Shown here in pieces: positions 1 through 9,775 of a stretch of 64,000 nt of DNA. Position numbers and translations under genes: made by a program. The notes under the pieces are model-generated. The model did no database searches. It was given only the letters and a program-made list of their open reading frames with translations, and had not been told where the DNA came from. The stretch is from contig NZ_CP127389.1 of assembly GCF_030271835.1 (NCBI RefSeq), positions 2,702,001 through 2,766,000 on the forward strand, written 5' to 3'. Position 1 is the first letter of the stretch. Each line of letters opens with the position of its first letter. Source of the DNA: Proteus appendicitidis (GTDB lineage Bacteria; Pseudomonadota; Gammaproteobacteria; Enterobacterales; Enterobacteriaceae).

Positions 1-1260
1 TATTCTACATCAGCACTAGGGCGTGCATTTTCAGGGGAAGGCGTTATCGCCGATGACGCAAGCGTAGGTAGCCGAAACCCAGCTGCACTGACTATGTTTG
101 ATCGCCCCGAATTTTCTGTCGGTGCTATTCTCATTAACCCAGGGGTTGATGTTAAAGGTAAATCACCTCTTACAGGTACTGATACCACTGCAAAAGATAT
201 CGCACCAAGTGCATTAGTACCTAATATCCACTTTGTCGCACCTATCAATGATAAATGGGCCATTGGCGCATCAGGTACAACAAACTTTGGTTTAGCGACA
301 GATTTCCCCGACGATTATCCTGCAGGGCTTATCGGTGGGAAAACTGATTTGAAAACCATGAACCTAAACTTAAGTGCAGGTTACCGTGTAAATAACCAAT
401 TTAGCGTAGGTTTAGGGTTAAATGCTCTTTACGCTGATGCCGAAATTACTCGTCATGTGGGCGAAGCTGGTAAAGTCTTAGGTGGCGCATTATCTCAAAA
501 ACCGGGCATGGAACAATTAGGTGGTTATTTATCAAGCCTATCTCCTAGCGATCGCTTTGCTCAGTTAAAAGGTGATGCATGGGGCTTTGGCTGGAACGCA
601 GGTCTATTATACGAATTTGATGAAGGTAACCGTATTAGCTTCACTTATCGCTCTAAAGTAAAAGTGAAATTTAAAGATGGTGAGTATCAAAGCGATTTAC
701 GCCCTATTCCGCAACTCGAAGGAATGGGAATTGTCGGCACTAACGGCGAAACCATTAAAGGTAAACTTGATCTTAACCTACCTGAAATTTGGGAATTTGC
801 AGCTTACCACCGCGTCGCACCAAAATGGGCTGTTCACTATAACTTCGCTTACACCAGTTGGAGTGCGTTCGAAGAGTTAAAAGCAACACGTAAGAGCGAC
901 GGTCAACAGCTGTTTAATAAAGAAGAAGGTTTCCGTGATGCATGGCGTGTGGCTTTAGGAACAACTTATTATCACGATGATAACTGGACATTCCGTACCG
1001 GTATTGCCTTTGATGATAGCCCAGTTCCCGCTGATAAACGTTCTATTTCCATTCCAGACCAAGATCGCTTCTGGTTAAGTGCAGGTACAACTTACGCATT
1101 TAATAAAGATATGTCTGTTGATGTGGGCTTAGCCTATATGCACGGTAAAAAAGTCACAATCAAAGAGAAATTATCTGAAGATTTACCATTACCTGCTTAT
1201 GAATTTGAATCATCAGGTAAAGCATGGTTATACGGTATGAACTTTAACTACCGTTTTTAA
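1..1260 (+). CDS. fadL: Long-chain fatty acid outer-membrane transporter FadL, 5' end outside the window
   Basis: The frame is open from base 1, so the gene is cut by the window edge; 419 residues are visible. The first residues read [18 protein letters not shown], the conserved start of the mature FadL hatch region, so only the signal peptide and roughly a dozen mature residues should be missing. FadL is a 14-strand beta-barrel that binds long-chain fatty acids and passes them laterally into the outer membrane for uptake and beta-oxidation. The C-terminal half is very close to E. coli FadL, including [18 protein letters not shown] and [14 protein letters not shown], and it ends in an aromatic NYRF typical of outer-membrane barrels. 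mlaA lies downstream on the other strand, as in E. coli, but with an extra orphan gene between them. Confidence 0.95.
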   Translation, partial: YSTSALGRAFSGEGVIADDASVGSRNPAALTMFDRPEFSVGAILINPGVDVKGKSPLTGTDTTAKDIAPSALVPNIHFVAPINDKWAIGASGTTNFGLATDFPDDYPAGLIGGKTDLKTMNLNLSAGYRVNNQFSVGLGLNALYADAEITRHVGEAGKVLGGALSQKPGMEQLGGYLSSLSPSDRFAQLKGDAWGFGWNAGLLYEFDEGNRISFTYRSKVKVKFKDGEYQSDLRPIPQLEGMGIVGTNGETIKGKLDLNLPEIWEFAAYHRVAPKWAVHYNFAYTSWSAFEELKATRKSDGQQLFNKEEGFRDAWRVALGTTYYHDDNWTFRTGIAFDDSPVPADKRSISIPDQDRFWLSAGTTYAFNKDMSVDVGLAYMHGKKVTIKEKLSEDLPLPAYEFESSGKAWLYGMNFNYRF

Positions 1261-1321
1261 TCTATACGCTTAATAATATTGATACAAAAATGCTCTTTTA
1301 TTTAAGAGCATTTAAACTAAT

Positions 1322-1357
1322 AAAAAACGCTCTGTTAAAAACAGAGCGTTTTTTATT
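1322..1357. terminator. Bidirectional intrinsic terminator after fadL
   Basis: Stem AACGCTCTG / CAGAGCGTT with a short A/T loop is flanked by an A-run on the left and a T-run on the right, so it can end both fadL (+) and the convergent orphan gene (-). Confidence 0.85.
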
Positions 1358-1389
1358 AGTTCGATTATAGTTAAAATAATTCTCGATAC

Positions 1390-2400
1390 TTAAAAAAGAA
1401 TAAACCAACGTTCATTATGATCGCCAACGAAAAATAGTTCTTCATTTCTAGAAATATTCTTTTTTTGATTAGCAATATGTACCGTTGAATTATATCCAGC
1501 ATTACTGGTTATATAAATTACCGCATTATCAACAGGTGCGGTTTCTGGAATATAAATATTAGGAGACCAATGTCCATCATATAATTCAATATGGATATGT
1601 TTATTTTTTTCTAACGCCTTGTTGAGTTTAGATGATGTTATATCTCTTGAATTGTGAAAATCTAATTTTGCAAAGTCATTATTTTTAATTATCTCTCTTT
1701 TCATTTTCATTGAAAGATAGCCGGGATCTGCTACATCCTCTATTTTATAAAGATAATCAATTCCCCAATCTTCTGCATGTTCTTTCCCTGAAAATGGTTG
1801 TTTAAATTCTATGGACTGATCCATAGTTCTATTCCACAGATTACCTGCAAACCATGTACAATTCGTCACAGGGGTATATACACCTTTTTCGCCATTGCCT
1901 GGGCGCATATTAAAGTTTTTTGCTATCTCCGTGCTTTCTTCATTTAATTGAGGAATAACAACATGTTCTAAGCGATTAAATTGCTCTTGAGAGATTTTTA
2001 AACAAAGTTGATAAGCAAAACCTCGAGTTGGACGATCATTACTTCTATTTTTAGTATATCCAACACCTTCATGATAGCCATATCGATGGCAATTTGAATC
2101 AGTCACATCTTTACTTTCAAAAACAATGACCCAAGCGTGTCCTAAGCTTCCTCCGCCACAAATTTGATTTAATGCAGTTACCACGGCTTTAGCTCTAGCA
2201 TTTTTATCATCGGGATAATCAGATGCTGCTTTATCGGCAATCTCACAAATAGCATCTAAATCTGTCGGCTCAGGTTTTCTATTCGATCGCAGACAAATTT
2301 GTGGATATCCTACTGTCGGATCTCCCTGTGGCATAATATATGATTCATTCTTCAAACCTGACAGTGACTTATTTAAAAAGAAACTATTAATACTACTCAT
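1390..2400 (-). CDS. Orphan two-domain protein: possible permuted papain-fold (NlpC/P60-like) domain plus C-terminal beta-rich domain
   Basis: I do not recognise this 336-residue protein as a named family. It has no signal peptide or membrane segment. His88 in GHAW comes before Cys181 in TNCTWFAGNLWN. His first, then an NC-x-x-F motif, is the order and context seen in circularly permuted papain-fold enzymes (LRAT, PPPDE, YaeF/YiiX groups), which are proteases, amidases or acyltransferases. The last 75 residues (HIHIELYDGHWSPNIYIPE onward) look like a beta-sandwich of the kind appended to secreted surface-acting proteins. I chose the ATG at 2400 because GGAG lies 9 bases upstream; an ATG 15 bases further out has no ribosome-binding site. 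The gene is isolated, with a very AT-rich upstream region, and splits fadL from mlaA, which suggests acquisition. A secreted or contact-delivered effector is one possibility, not shown. Confidence 0.6.
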   Translation of the reverse strand: MSSINSFFLNKSLSGLKNESYIMPQGDPTVGYPQICLRSNRKPEPTDLDAICEIADKAASDYPDDKNARAKAVVTALNQICGGGSLGHAWVIVFESKDVTDSNCHRYGYHEGVGYTKNRSNDRPTRGFAYQLCLKISQEQFNRLEHVVIPQLNEESTEIAKNFNMRPGNGEKGVYTPVTNCTWFAGNLWNRTMDQSIEFKQPFSGKEHAEDWGIDYLYKIEDVADPGYLSMKMKREIIKNNDFAKLDFHNSRDITSSKLNKALEKNKHIHIELYDGHWSPNIYIPETAPVDNAVIYITSNAGYNSTVHIANQKKNISRNEELFFVGDHNERWFILF

Positions 2401-2941
2401 AATTAAATACTCCATTTCATTTGGTTAAAAATTAATTAATACCAGTGATTTTACTTATTAAAATAATAACAACTAAAGTAATCAATTTATTTAACGGAAG
2501 AGTAAAGTGTTGAGGATATTAAATTACTTCAATATTTTTTTGAAGAAAACATCATGTAATAATTATCAAGATAAATCACTTACAAATAGTTAATCTATAT
2601 AATTATTATAAAAATAACTTATATCATGCTAAAAATTAAAATCAAGCATGACACTATAATTTAAATATAAAACCTTTTTAAAAAAGGCTTTAATTAACAA
2701 GCAATATTATTAATAAGATTTATCATCCGAACAATATCAATGGATAAGAATGAGTTAATAAAAATAATAATTATTTTTGAGACAATTTATTAATAATATT
2801 ATCTTTATTAAAGATAATACTTATTGTAATAATCAACAAAACTCTGTTGAAAAAATAGGATAAAAATATGTTTTTTCACTCGGTATTATTCAATTTGAAA
2901 TCAGTAAATTAGTTTTTCATATCTATGAAAAATAATGTAAT
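2401..2941. other. Long AT-rich gene-free region upstream of the orphan gene
   Basis: About 540 bases, mostly A/T homopolymer-like text, between the start of the orphan gene and the hairpins behind mlaA. I see no open frame of note and no recognisable operator. It must carry the promoter of the orphan gene. Such composition attracts H-NS-type silencing in enterobacteria, which is inference here. Confidence 0.5.
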
Positions 2942-2976
2942 GACTGTAACCAAACACAATTTGTTCGGTTACAGTC
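2942..2976. repeat. 15-bp inverted repeat next to the mlaA terminator
   Basis: GACTGTAACCAAACA and TGTTCGGTTACAGTC are complementary over 15 positions with one mismatch, separated by five bases. It forms a hairpin immediately beyond the mlaA terminator, giving two hairpins in tandem. Neither side has a strong T-run, so it may protect a transcript 3' end or bind a protein. Confidence 0.6.
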
Positions 2977-2977
2977 T

Positions 2978-3003
2978 AAATGGTCTGTTTTCAGACCATT
3001 TTT
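2978..3003. terminator. Intrinsic terminator of mlaA
   Basis: AAATGGTCTG / CAGACCATTT stem with a four-base loop 28 bases after the mlaA stop codon. The A-run preceding it on the plus strand reads as a short U-tract for minus-strand transcripts. Confidence 0.75.
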
Positions 3004-3031
3004 CATTTATACATAAAACGAGTAGCAACGA

Positions 3032-3769
3032 TTAGTCAATGGAATCTAAATCATCTTCAATTGCTTTTGCGTTAGGGTTCTCTTTTACCGTGCCAGCTTT
3101 GAAGTCATTACTCTGGAAGTAAGCTTCACGCATCATTAAGTAAGGATCAGAAGAATTTTGTAAAATCGCATCTGAATCTAGCAATTGCGCTCGTGTTTCA
3201 ATGCCTTCTAATGCCCACTTACCTGCTGACATCCAAAATGTTAAATAGCTCAGCATAGGATAGGTTAAGTCAGCCCAATCACCACCTTCTTCACGAACAG
3301 TAAAGCTACCATAGCCTGGTACAACAACATAAGGACCGTAATCCATACCATAATGCCCTAATGTGCTACCAAATCGCATTGGGACTTCTTTTTCCATCGT
3401 CTCTTTAGACATGCCAGCAACATCTATTAAGCCGCCCATACCAAAAACGGTATTGATCCAGAAACGACCAAAATGTTTTGCACCCTTTTCAAAATCACCA
3501 CGTAATATGCTGTTTACCATACTTGCAGGCTCTTCTAAATTACCCAAAAAGTTAGATAAGCCATTTCTTGCTGGTGGCGGCACATAATCACGCCAAACAA
3601 CGGCAACTGGGCGTAAGATATAGGGGTCTAAAACATAGTAGTTAAAATCAAACATCTGGCGGTTAAACCCTTCTAATGGGTCAGAGCGCCCCTCCCCATT
3701 ATTAGAGGTACTTGCACATCCTGAAAGTAAGGCGACTGAAAGAGCAACACCGCACAGGCGATACTTCAT
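3032..3769 (-). CDS. mlaA: Phospholipid-retrograde-transport lipoprotein MlaA (VacJ)
   Basis: 245 residues with a lipoprotein signal peptide ending in LLSGC (lipidated Cys18). MlaA sits in the outer membrane with OmpC/OmpF, removes mislocalised phospholipids from the outer leaflet and hands them to periplasmic MlaC for return through MlaFEDB. The family core is visible: DPLEGFNRQMFDFNYYVLDPYILRP near residue 31, the NxLGNLEEPASMVN segment, and GHYGMDYGPYVVVPGYGSFTVRE. Length is close to the E. coli protein (251). The start is preceded by GGAG. It is a single-gene unit with its own terminator. Placement beside fadL is the same as in E. coli. Confidence 0.95.
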   Translation of the reverse strand: MKYRLCGVALSVALLSGCASTSNNGEGRSDPLEGFNRQMFDFNYYVLDPYILRPVAVVWRDYVPPPARNGLSNFLGNLEEPASMVNSILRGDFEKGAKHFGRFWINTVFGMGGLIDVAGMSKETMEKEVPMRFGSTLGHYGMDYGPYVVVPGYGSFTVREEGGDWADLTYPMLSYLTFWMSAGKWALEGIETRAQLLDSDAILQNSSDPYLMMREAYFQSNDFKAGTVKENPNAKAIEDDLDSID

Positions 3770-4067
3770 AACGTTCTCCGCTAATTATCTTATGATGAGC
3801 AGCATCATAGTTCGCATATTCATAAACTCTACACATAATACTGTCAATGCGTAACAAGTGGTACTTTTATTAGGCGTTGATCTTATAAGATAATTCAGTT
3901 TTTAGGCTTATCCCATTGAGCTAATTTACAATATTAGCCCAATATTTACCCAATAAAGATAACGGTTATCAACGAATCAATACGAACGGTAACGGAAAAG
4001 AACTTGCTGTAAATATTGAGTTTTGTGGGATTTTGAGAACTGAGGCGAACTAATGCGGACTTGTAAC

Positions 4068-4142
4068 TGGCGTTCCCTACAGGAATCGAACCTGTAACTA
4101 GCCCTTAGGAGGGGCTTGTTATATCCATTTAACTAAGGGAAC
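4068..4142 (-). tRNA. argW: tRNA-Arg (anticodon CCT), CCA encoded
   Basis: On the minus strand a complete 75-base cloverleaf starts GTTCCCTTAG and ends with an encoded CCA. The anticodon loop CTCCTAA contains CCT, which reads the rare AGG codon. The sequence is close to E. coli argW, which also lies between the fadL/mlaA area and accessory genes and is a well-known prophage attachment site. No integrase gene or second copy of the tRNA 3' end is present in this window, so the site looks unoccupied here. Confidence 0.95.
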
Positions 4143-4336
4143 ATACATGAAAAAATTAAGTATAACTTATGGACGGGCTACATTTTACCTCCCTCACTCT
4201 CTATTAATCAAGTTTTAACGCACTGATATTGGAAGGAATTTTTTTGTTTCTTTTTTGAACATATCATTTGGCTTAAAAACCATCTGATAAATATCAGTAT
4301 CAGTGATTATGTTTCTCCTTATACATGCTTTCTCTA

Positions 4337-5113
4337 TTAAAACTCTTTCAGTTGTTTTAAAAACAATTTCGGTGAATATCCCATCTCTTTATTAAACATC
4401 GCGCTAAAGGCACTCGGATTTTCATAACCCAGTTCTAAAGCAACTTCAGTAACTGAATCACCTTTCTTTAAAGCCGTTAACGCATACATTAAACACGCTT
4501 TTTGACGCCAATCTCGAAAAGAAAGACCTGTTTCTTTATGAAAAAGACGGGTAAAAGTACGTAAGCTCTTATTCAATTTTTCAGCCCACATTTCTGGTGT
4601 TGTGCGAATATTTGGTTGTGACATAAATTCAGTACACAATTCATCTAATAAAGCATGTTGCGGTAATGGCGTAAAATAAGGCAATGGCTTAGCATGAGCT
4701 AATTCATGACAAAGCAAAGTCAGTAATGCGCTATCTCGTCCACCTAAATCATAAAGTAAAGGAAGCTCATTGGCCGAAAGTAATAGCTGATGAAGCAAAG
4801 GAGAAACTTGTAAAACCTCACAATATTCTGAATAGCGAGGAATTTTATTAGGTTCAATATAGAGACTATAAGTACTACTCCCCAACATTAGTACTTGATG
4901 TACTTTTTCTGCGGGGATCCACACGCCACTATAAGGTAATACTATCCATTGTCCATCTTCTGTTTTCACTTTCATTACCCCATTAGGAGCATATAAAAAT
5001 TGAGCGCGTCGATGATGGTGAGCTTCAAGTAATGTGTCATAAGGATAATCAGAGCCTAATGCCAAAATATCACGAGGAAGATTATCCACACTGTTGATAT
5101 CGATATTACGCAT
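4337..5113 (-). CDS. AraC-family transcriptional regulator with N-terminal cupin
   Basis: 258 residues. The N-terminal part (roughly 15-100, with HHHRRAQFLYAPNG and VWIPAEKVHQV) is an AraC-type cupin sensor. The C-terminal third (about 165-258) holds two helix-turn-helix motifs and the AraC signature ALELGYENPSAFSAMFNKEMGYSP. The architecture resembles the short AraC regulators of the YdcN/NimR type, which control a neighbouring exporter. The gene is transcribed away from a TauE/SafE permease 105 bases off, so control of that permease is the natural inference. The effector is unknown. Confidence 0.85.
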   Translation of the reverse strand: MRNIDINSVDNLPRDILALGSDYPYDTLLEAHHHRRAQFLYAPNGVMKVKTEDGQWIVLPYSGVWIPAEKVHQVLMLGSSTYSLYIEPNKIPRYSEYCEVLQVSPLLHQLLLSANELPLLYDLGGRDSALLTLLCHELAHAKPLPYFTPLPQHALLDELCTEFMSQPNIRTTPEMWAEKLNKSLRTFTRLFHKETGLSFRDWRQKACLMYALTALKKGDSVTEVALELGYENPSAFSAMFNKEMGYSPKLFLKQLKEF

Positions 5114-5217
5114 AATATTTAAATTGTCCTAAATTCGTATAAACTTGTCATTATCGCGTGGGTAAGCCATCACTTTATTCTATATTGTTAATCTCCTGAC
5201 TCAACAGGAGATTTAAA

Positions 5218-6021
5218 ATGACACTCTGGCTGATTTCTTTTGGTTTAATTTCAGGCATCACAACATGGTTATTTGGCTTTGGTGGTGGCTTTGTCACTGT
5301 TCCCTTACTCTATACACTTATTCTTACACTTTGGGGAATAGACAGTTTACCTGCTGAACATGCAATGCAAATCGCGGTTGCTACCTCTGCATTAATTATG
5401 TTGTTTTCTGCGACAGTCACAACTATTAAACACCATAAAGCAAAAAGGCTTGATTGGAATATCATGTCCATTCTATTTATTGGTATCGCTTTTGGTGGGA
5501 TTTTAGGTGCGCTTCTCGCCTTAATGGTTGAAGGTGTGTGGATCAAGTGGATCTTTATTGGTTATCTTTTTGTCACTATTTTAGATTGCTATTTTCGCCC
5601 CGGTTTTATGGCTCCTACTCACAACGCAAAAAAAGTAACCAAAGTAAAAGAAAGCATTAATGGAACAGTGATTGGTATTATTGCTGCTTTCCTAGGGGTT
5701 GGTGGAAGTGTGATGACAGTCCCTTTATTGCGCCGTAGAGGAACACCAATGGCACAGTCAGCAGCAATGGCGAACGCACTAACCTTACCTTTAGCGCTCA
5801 CTGCAACATTCACTTATATCACTCTTTCTTTTACGTCACCTTTAAATAGTGAATCTGGGTTTATTGGTTATATTTGGCTAAAAGCTGCACTTATTCTGAT
5901 TTGTAGCACTTGGGTTGGTTTGAAGATCTCTGAACGCTTTTTATCTCGTATTCCCGACAAATGGCATGCAAGAGTTTATCCTCTGTTACTGAGTCTTGTT
6001 TTAGTTGTCATGCTATTTTAA
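5218..6021 (+). CDS. TauE/SafE-family membrane permease (sulfite/organic anion exporter family)
   Basis: 267 residues, almost all hydrophobic, with about eight predicted membrane helices. Two internally related halves are visible: FGFGGGFVTVPLLYTL near residue 20 and FLGVGGSVMTVPLLRRRGTPMAQSAAMANAL near residue 160, the diagnostic repeated glycine-rich motif of the TauE/SafE (DUF81) family. Members export sulfite, sulfoacetate or other small organic anions; the substrate here cannot be read from sequence. AGGAG lies seven bases before the ATG. The divergent AraC regulator is probably its controller. Confidence 0.85.
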   Translation: MTLWLISFGLISGITTWLFGFGGGFVTVPLLYTLILTLWGIDSLPAEHAMQIAVATSALIMLFSATVTTIKHHKAKRLDWNIMSILFIGIAFGGILGALLALMVEGVWIKWIFIGYLFVTILDCYFRPGFMAPTHNAKKVTKVKESINGTVIGIIAAFLGVGGSVMTVPLLRRRGTPMAQSAAMANALTLPLALTATFTYITLSFTSPLNSESGFIGYIWLKAALILICSTWVGLKISERFLSRIPDKWHARVYPLLLSLVLVVMLF

Positions 6022-6902
6022 ATCGTATCTTTTATGTAGAAGATACCAAGACAATAAACAACGAAAAAACAATAATGGCTACACATAAAATATGTGGCAA
6101 ATGGTGGTTTTGAGTGTTCAAAAAACTGCCATTTTTTTAACATTTCCCCCATATTTTTCCTACGTATCTTCATTTAGCCTTAATGCTATTAAGACACATA
6201 AAACAAAAAATATCTCTTTTTGACAATCACGATACAGTTCCATAACTATTAATATCATTAATTAATATTAAAACATAATGAATAATAATTTATAAATTGT
6301 CTCGTATTTAGTATCAGTCTGTTTACGTTTAATTGAGCATTTTTCGTACCATTAATCACCGATTTATTTTTCTTTTTTATTTGTATTTATTATCAAAATA
6401 ATAAGTTAGCTATTTTTATAAGAAGATAATTCAAGAAAAAACTGGATTTAAATAGCATCAAAAATATTATTTATTCTGATTTTTAAATAACAAATTAATT
6501 ACAATAAAATCAACCTTCGATATATAAATAATTATATATCGGTTGGATTTTTTGTCAAATTTTAATTATTATTAATCATATATTTTAAATACACTTTAAT
6601 AAAATGGATTAATGAGATAAGTTAGTGAATTTAAAAGAACAAACAGTAACTTCGGCATCCCTTAAAATCCCCTACTCCTTCTCCAAACTTTTATAATAGT
6701 ATTTAATAGAAGAAAATAATTATCATTTAATTTTGTCTATTTTAGTTAATTTATTTAGTGACATTTATTAACTTCTTATTCTCTATTATTTATTATTTAC
6801 AACTAACTCATCACTTATGGATTAATAAAATGGAGACACCTTCAAATATTTATTTAATCGTCCGTATATAATATTTAGCTATAAGAAGAAACTGGAGGTT
6901 AT
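6022..6902. other. Extended AT-rich upstream region of phsABC
   Basis: 880 bases without a gene. It must contain the phs promoter. I found no clear FNR (TTGAT-N4-ATCAA) or CRP box by eye. The one distinct structure is the hairpin at 6511-6545. GGAGG lies five bases ahead of the phsA ATG at the right edge. The length and low GC fit a regulatory region open to nucleoid proteins, which is inference. Confidence 0.5.
6511..6551 (+). terminator. Hairpin followed by T-run inside the phs upstream region
   Basis: CAACC(TT)CGATATATAA pairs with TTATATATCGGTTG, with a two-base bulge and a short loop, and is followed by GATTTTTTG. It could end tauE read-through or an unannotated leader RNA. The stem is AT-rich, so the call is tentative. 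Confidence 0.45.
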
Positions 6903-9182
6903 ATGAGTATTAGTCGTCGTTCTTTTATTAAGGGGATGGGGATAGGATGTGTAGGTTGTACCGTGAGTAGTTTACCACCGGGTGCGCTTGCATTTAATCC
7001 TGTAGATTCTCTTAAGGGTCAGTCCAAATTAACACCTAGTCTGTGTGAAATGTGTTCTTATCGTTGCCCGATAGAAGCTCAGGTTGTTAACAACAAGACT
7101 GTTTTTATCCAAGGAAATAGAAATGCAGAGCACCAGAGTAGCCGAGTTTGTGCAAGAGGGGGAAGTGGCGTTAGCCTAGTTAATGATCCAAACCGGATTG
7201 TCAAACCTATGAAACACAAAGGTCCTAGAGGGGCTGGTGAATGGGAAGTGATAAGCTGGGAACAAGCTTATCAAGAAATTGCAGAAAAAATGAACGCCAT
7301 AAAACAAAATTATGGTGCAGAAAGTATCTCTTTTTCATCTAAATCAGGTTCACTCTCTTCTCACCTTTTCCATTTAGCTACTGCCTTTGGTTCACCGAAC
7401 ACGTTTACACATGCATCGACTTGCCCTGCGGGTAAAGCCATTGCAGCATCAGTGATGATGGGCGGTGATCTTGCAATGGATTTAGCAAATTCTAAATATA
7501 TTCTCTCTTTCGGTCATAACCTTTATGAAGGTATTGAAGTCGCTGAAACACACGAACTAATGACCGCTCAAGAGCGCGGTGCAAAACTAGTCAGTTTTGA
7601 CCCTCGTTTATCTGTCGTTTCAAGTAAAGCTGATGAGTGGTTTGCAATCCGCCCAGGTGGAGATTTACCTGTTCTAATGGCAATGTGCCATATTTTAATT
7701 AAAGAAGATCTCTACAATAAAGATTTCGTTGAGAAATTTACGGTTGGCTTCCCACAATTAAAAGACGTTCTACAAGATACAACACCTGAATGGGCCGAAG
7801 CTCATTCTGATGTTCCCGCTAAAGATATTGTTCGTATCGCACGCGAAATAGCAGCAAAAGCACCTCATGCACTGATTATGCCTGGTCACCGCGCAACCTT
7901 TAATAAAGAAGAGATCAATATGCGCAGAATGATCTTCACCTTCAATGCCTTACTTGGCAACATTGAACGTGAAGGCGGTATGTATCAGAAAAAAGCAGCG
8001 TCAAAATACAATAAATTAGCGGGCATTAATGTTGCTCCTGAATTAGCGAAACCAAGCGTTAAAGGTATGCCTGAAATTACGGCAAAACGCATTGATGCAA
8101 CAGCACCTCAATTTAAATACATCAATAAAGGTGGTGGTGTTGTTCAATCGATTATTGATTCAACTTTAGAGGGTGTACCGTATCAAACAAAAGCATGGAT
8201 TATGTCCCGTCACAATCCATTCCAAACAGTCAGTTGTCGCCCAGAGTTAGAAAAAGCAGCACAGAAATTAGATTTAATTGTTAGCTGCGATGTTTATTTA
8301 AGTGAAAGTGCTGCTTATGCAGATTATCTGTTACCTGAAACCACTTATTTAGAGCGTGATGAAGAGATTTCTGATGTTTCAGGTTTAAACCCAGCTTATG
8401 CATTACGCCAGCAAGTTGTCGAACCTATTGGTGATACTAAACCAAGTTGGTTAATTTGGATGGAATTAGGTAAAGCATTAGGATTAGAAGCCTATTTCCC
8501 TTGGGAAAACATGGGAGTAAGACAGCTATATCAAGTTAATGGTAGCGAAGAACTTTATAAAGAGATGCATAAAAAAGGTTATATCTCTTATGGTGTTCCA
8601 CTATTATTACGTGAGCCTTCTTATGTAAAAGCCTTTGTTGAGCAATATCCAGATGCAATTAAGCATGTTGATAGCAACAATACAATGGAAAAAGCCCTCT
8701 CCTTTAAATCACCAAGTGGCTTAATTGAAATCTACTCTGAAGAATTAGAAAGCCGTTTAGAAAACTATGGTATTCCGCGCTTCCACAACTTCCCATTAAA
8801 AGAAAAAGACGAGCTTTATTTTATCCAAGGTAAAGTCGCCGTTCATACTAATGGTGCAACACAATACGTACCATTATTAGCTGAATTAATGTGGAAAAAC
8901 CCTGTTTGGCTTCACCCTGAAACAGCGAAAAACCATGGAATTAAACATGGTGATGAAATCATTCTGGAAAACAGTATAGGCAAAGAAAAAGCACATGCTT
9001 TGATCACTGAAGGCATTCGCCCTGACACGGTATTTGTTTATATGGGATCAGGTGCAAAAGCAGGTGCGAGAACAGCCGCAACTACAACAGGCGTTCACTG
9101 TGGCAACTTATTGCCTCATGAAATTAGCCCTGTATCAGGTACTGATGTGCATACATCAGGTGTCAGAATTAGTCGGGCTTAA
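6903..9182 (+). CDS. phsA: Thiosulfate reductase catalytic subunit PhsA (molybdopterin, Tat-exported)
   Basis: 759 residues, the same size as Salmonella PhsA. The N-terminus SRRSFIKG is a twin-arginine export signal ending near ALA30. A [4Fe-4S] motif follows: Cys48, Cys51, Cys55 and Cys83. STCPAGKA places Cys174 where PhsA/PsrA enzymes ligate molybdenum. The rest is the molybdopterin oxidoreductase fold and the C-terminal dinucleotide-binding domain (about 640-759). The enzyme uses menaquinol electrons to cleave thiosulfate to sulfide and sulfite in the periplasm under anaerobiosis. It is first in phsABC, 14 bases from phsB. Polysulfide reductase (PsrA) is the main alternative; overall similarity and gene order favour thiosulfate. 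Confidence 0.9.
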   Translation: MSISRRSFIKGMGIGCVGCTVSSLPPGALAFNPVDSLKGQSKLTPSLCEMCSYRCPIEAQVVNNKTVFIQGNRNAEHQSSRVCARGGSGVSLVNDPNRIVKPMKHKGPRGAGEWEVISWEQAYQEIAEKMNAIKQNYGAESISFSSKSGSLSSHLFHLATAFGSPNTFTHASTCPAGKAIAASVMMGGDLAMDLANSKYILSFGHNLYEGIEVAETHELMTAQERGAKLVSFDPRLSVVSSKADEWFAIRPGGDLPVLMAMCHILIKEDLYNKDFVEKFTVGFPQLKDVLQDTTPEWAEAHSDVPAKDIVRIAREIAAKAPHALIMPGHRATFNKEEINMRRMIFTFNALLGNIEREGGMYQKKAASKYNKLAGINVAPELAKPSVKGMPEITAKRIDATAPQFKYINKGGGVVQSIIDSTLEGVPYQTKAWIMSRHNPFQTVSCRPELEKAAQKLDLIVSCDVYLSESAAYADYLLPETTYLERDEEISDVSGLNPAYALRQQVVEPIGDTKPSWLIWMELGKALGLEAYFPWENMGVRQLYQVNGSEELYKEMHKKGYISYGVPLLLREPSYVKAFVEQYPDAIKHVDSNNTMEKALSFKSPSGLIEIYSEELESRLENYGIPRFHNFPLKEKDELYFIQGKVAVHTNGATQYVPLLAELMWKNPVWLHPETAKNHGIKHGDEIILENSIGKEKAHALITEGIRPDTVFVYMGSGAKAGARTAATTTGVHCGNLLPHEISPVSGTDVHTSGVRISRA

Positions 9183-9196
9183 GGAAAAAAATAACG

Positions 9197-9775
9197 ATGA
9201 ACAATAATGATAAACAATTTGTCATGTTACATGATGAAAAACGTTGTATTGGCTGCCAAGCTTGCACTGTTGCGTGTAAAGTCATCAATGACATTCCAGA
9301 AGGATTTAGCCGACTTCAAGTCCAAATTCAAGGTCCTCATGACGACGAAGCGGGTTATCCACATTACCAATTTTTCCGAGTTTCTTGCCAGCATTGTGAA
9401 GATGCACCTTGTGTTTCTGTTTGCCCTACAGGTGCCTCTTTTATCGATGAAAATGGTATCGTTCAGGTGAAAAAAGAGCTATGTATCGGCTGTGATTACT
9501 GTGTTGGTGCTTGCCCTTACCATGTTCGATATATCAATCCAATGACACATATCGCAGATAAATGTAACTTCTGTTCTGATACTCGATTAGCTGAAGGTGA
9601 ATTACCTGCATGTGTATCGGTATGCCCAACAGATGCACTTGCTTTTGGCCGCATCGACTCACCTGAAATTCAGGCTTGGATCAAACAAAAATCCGTTTAT
9701 CAATACCAATTAGATAATGTCGGAAAGCCAAGTTTATTCCGTCGTAAAGAAATCCATCAGGGAGATAAAGCATGA
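9197..9775 (+). CDS. phsB: Thiosulfate reductase electron-transfer subunit PhsB
   Basis: 192 residues with four cysteine clusters of a DMSO-reductase-type ferredoxin: [11 protein letters not shown] near residue 16, [14 protein letters not shown] near 65, [12 protein letters not shown] near 95 and [22 protein letters not shown] near 122. They bind four [4Fe-4S] clusters that pass electrons from the membrane subunit PhsC to PhsA. It has no signal peptide; such subunits are carried through Tat with their catalytic partner. Its TGA overlaps the phsC ATG by four bases (ATGA), implying translational coupling. Confidence 0.9.
   Translation: MNNNDKQFVMLHDEKRCIGCQACTVACKVINDIPEGFSRLQVQIQGPHDDEAGYPHYQFFRVSCQHCEDAPCVSVCPTGASFIDENGIVQVKKELCIGCDYCVGACPYHVRYINPMTHIADKCNFCSDTRLAEGELPACVSVCPTDALAFGRIDSPEIQAWIKQKSVYQYQLDNVGKPSLFRRKEIHQGDKA

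Noticed and set aside
4068..4142. tRNA-Arg as an occupied prophage attachment site
   Set aside because: No integrase and no duplicated tRNA end could be found in the flanking sequence.
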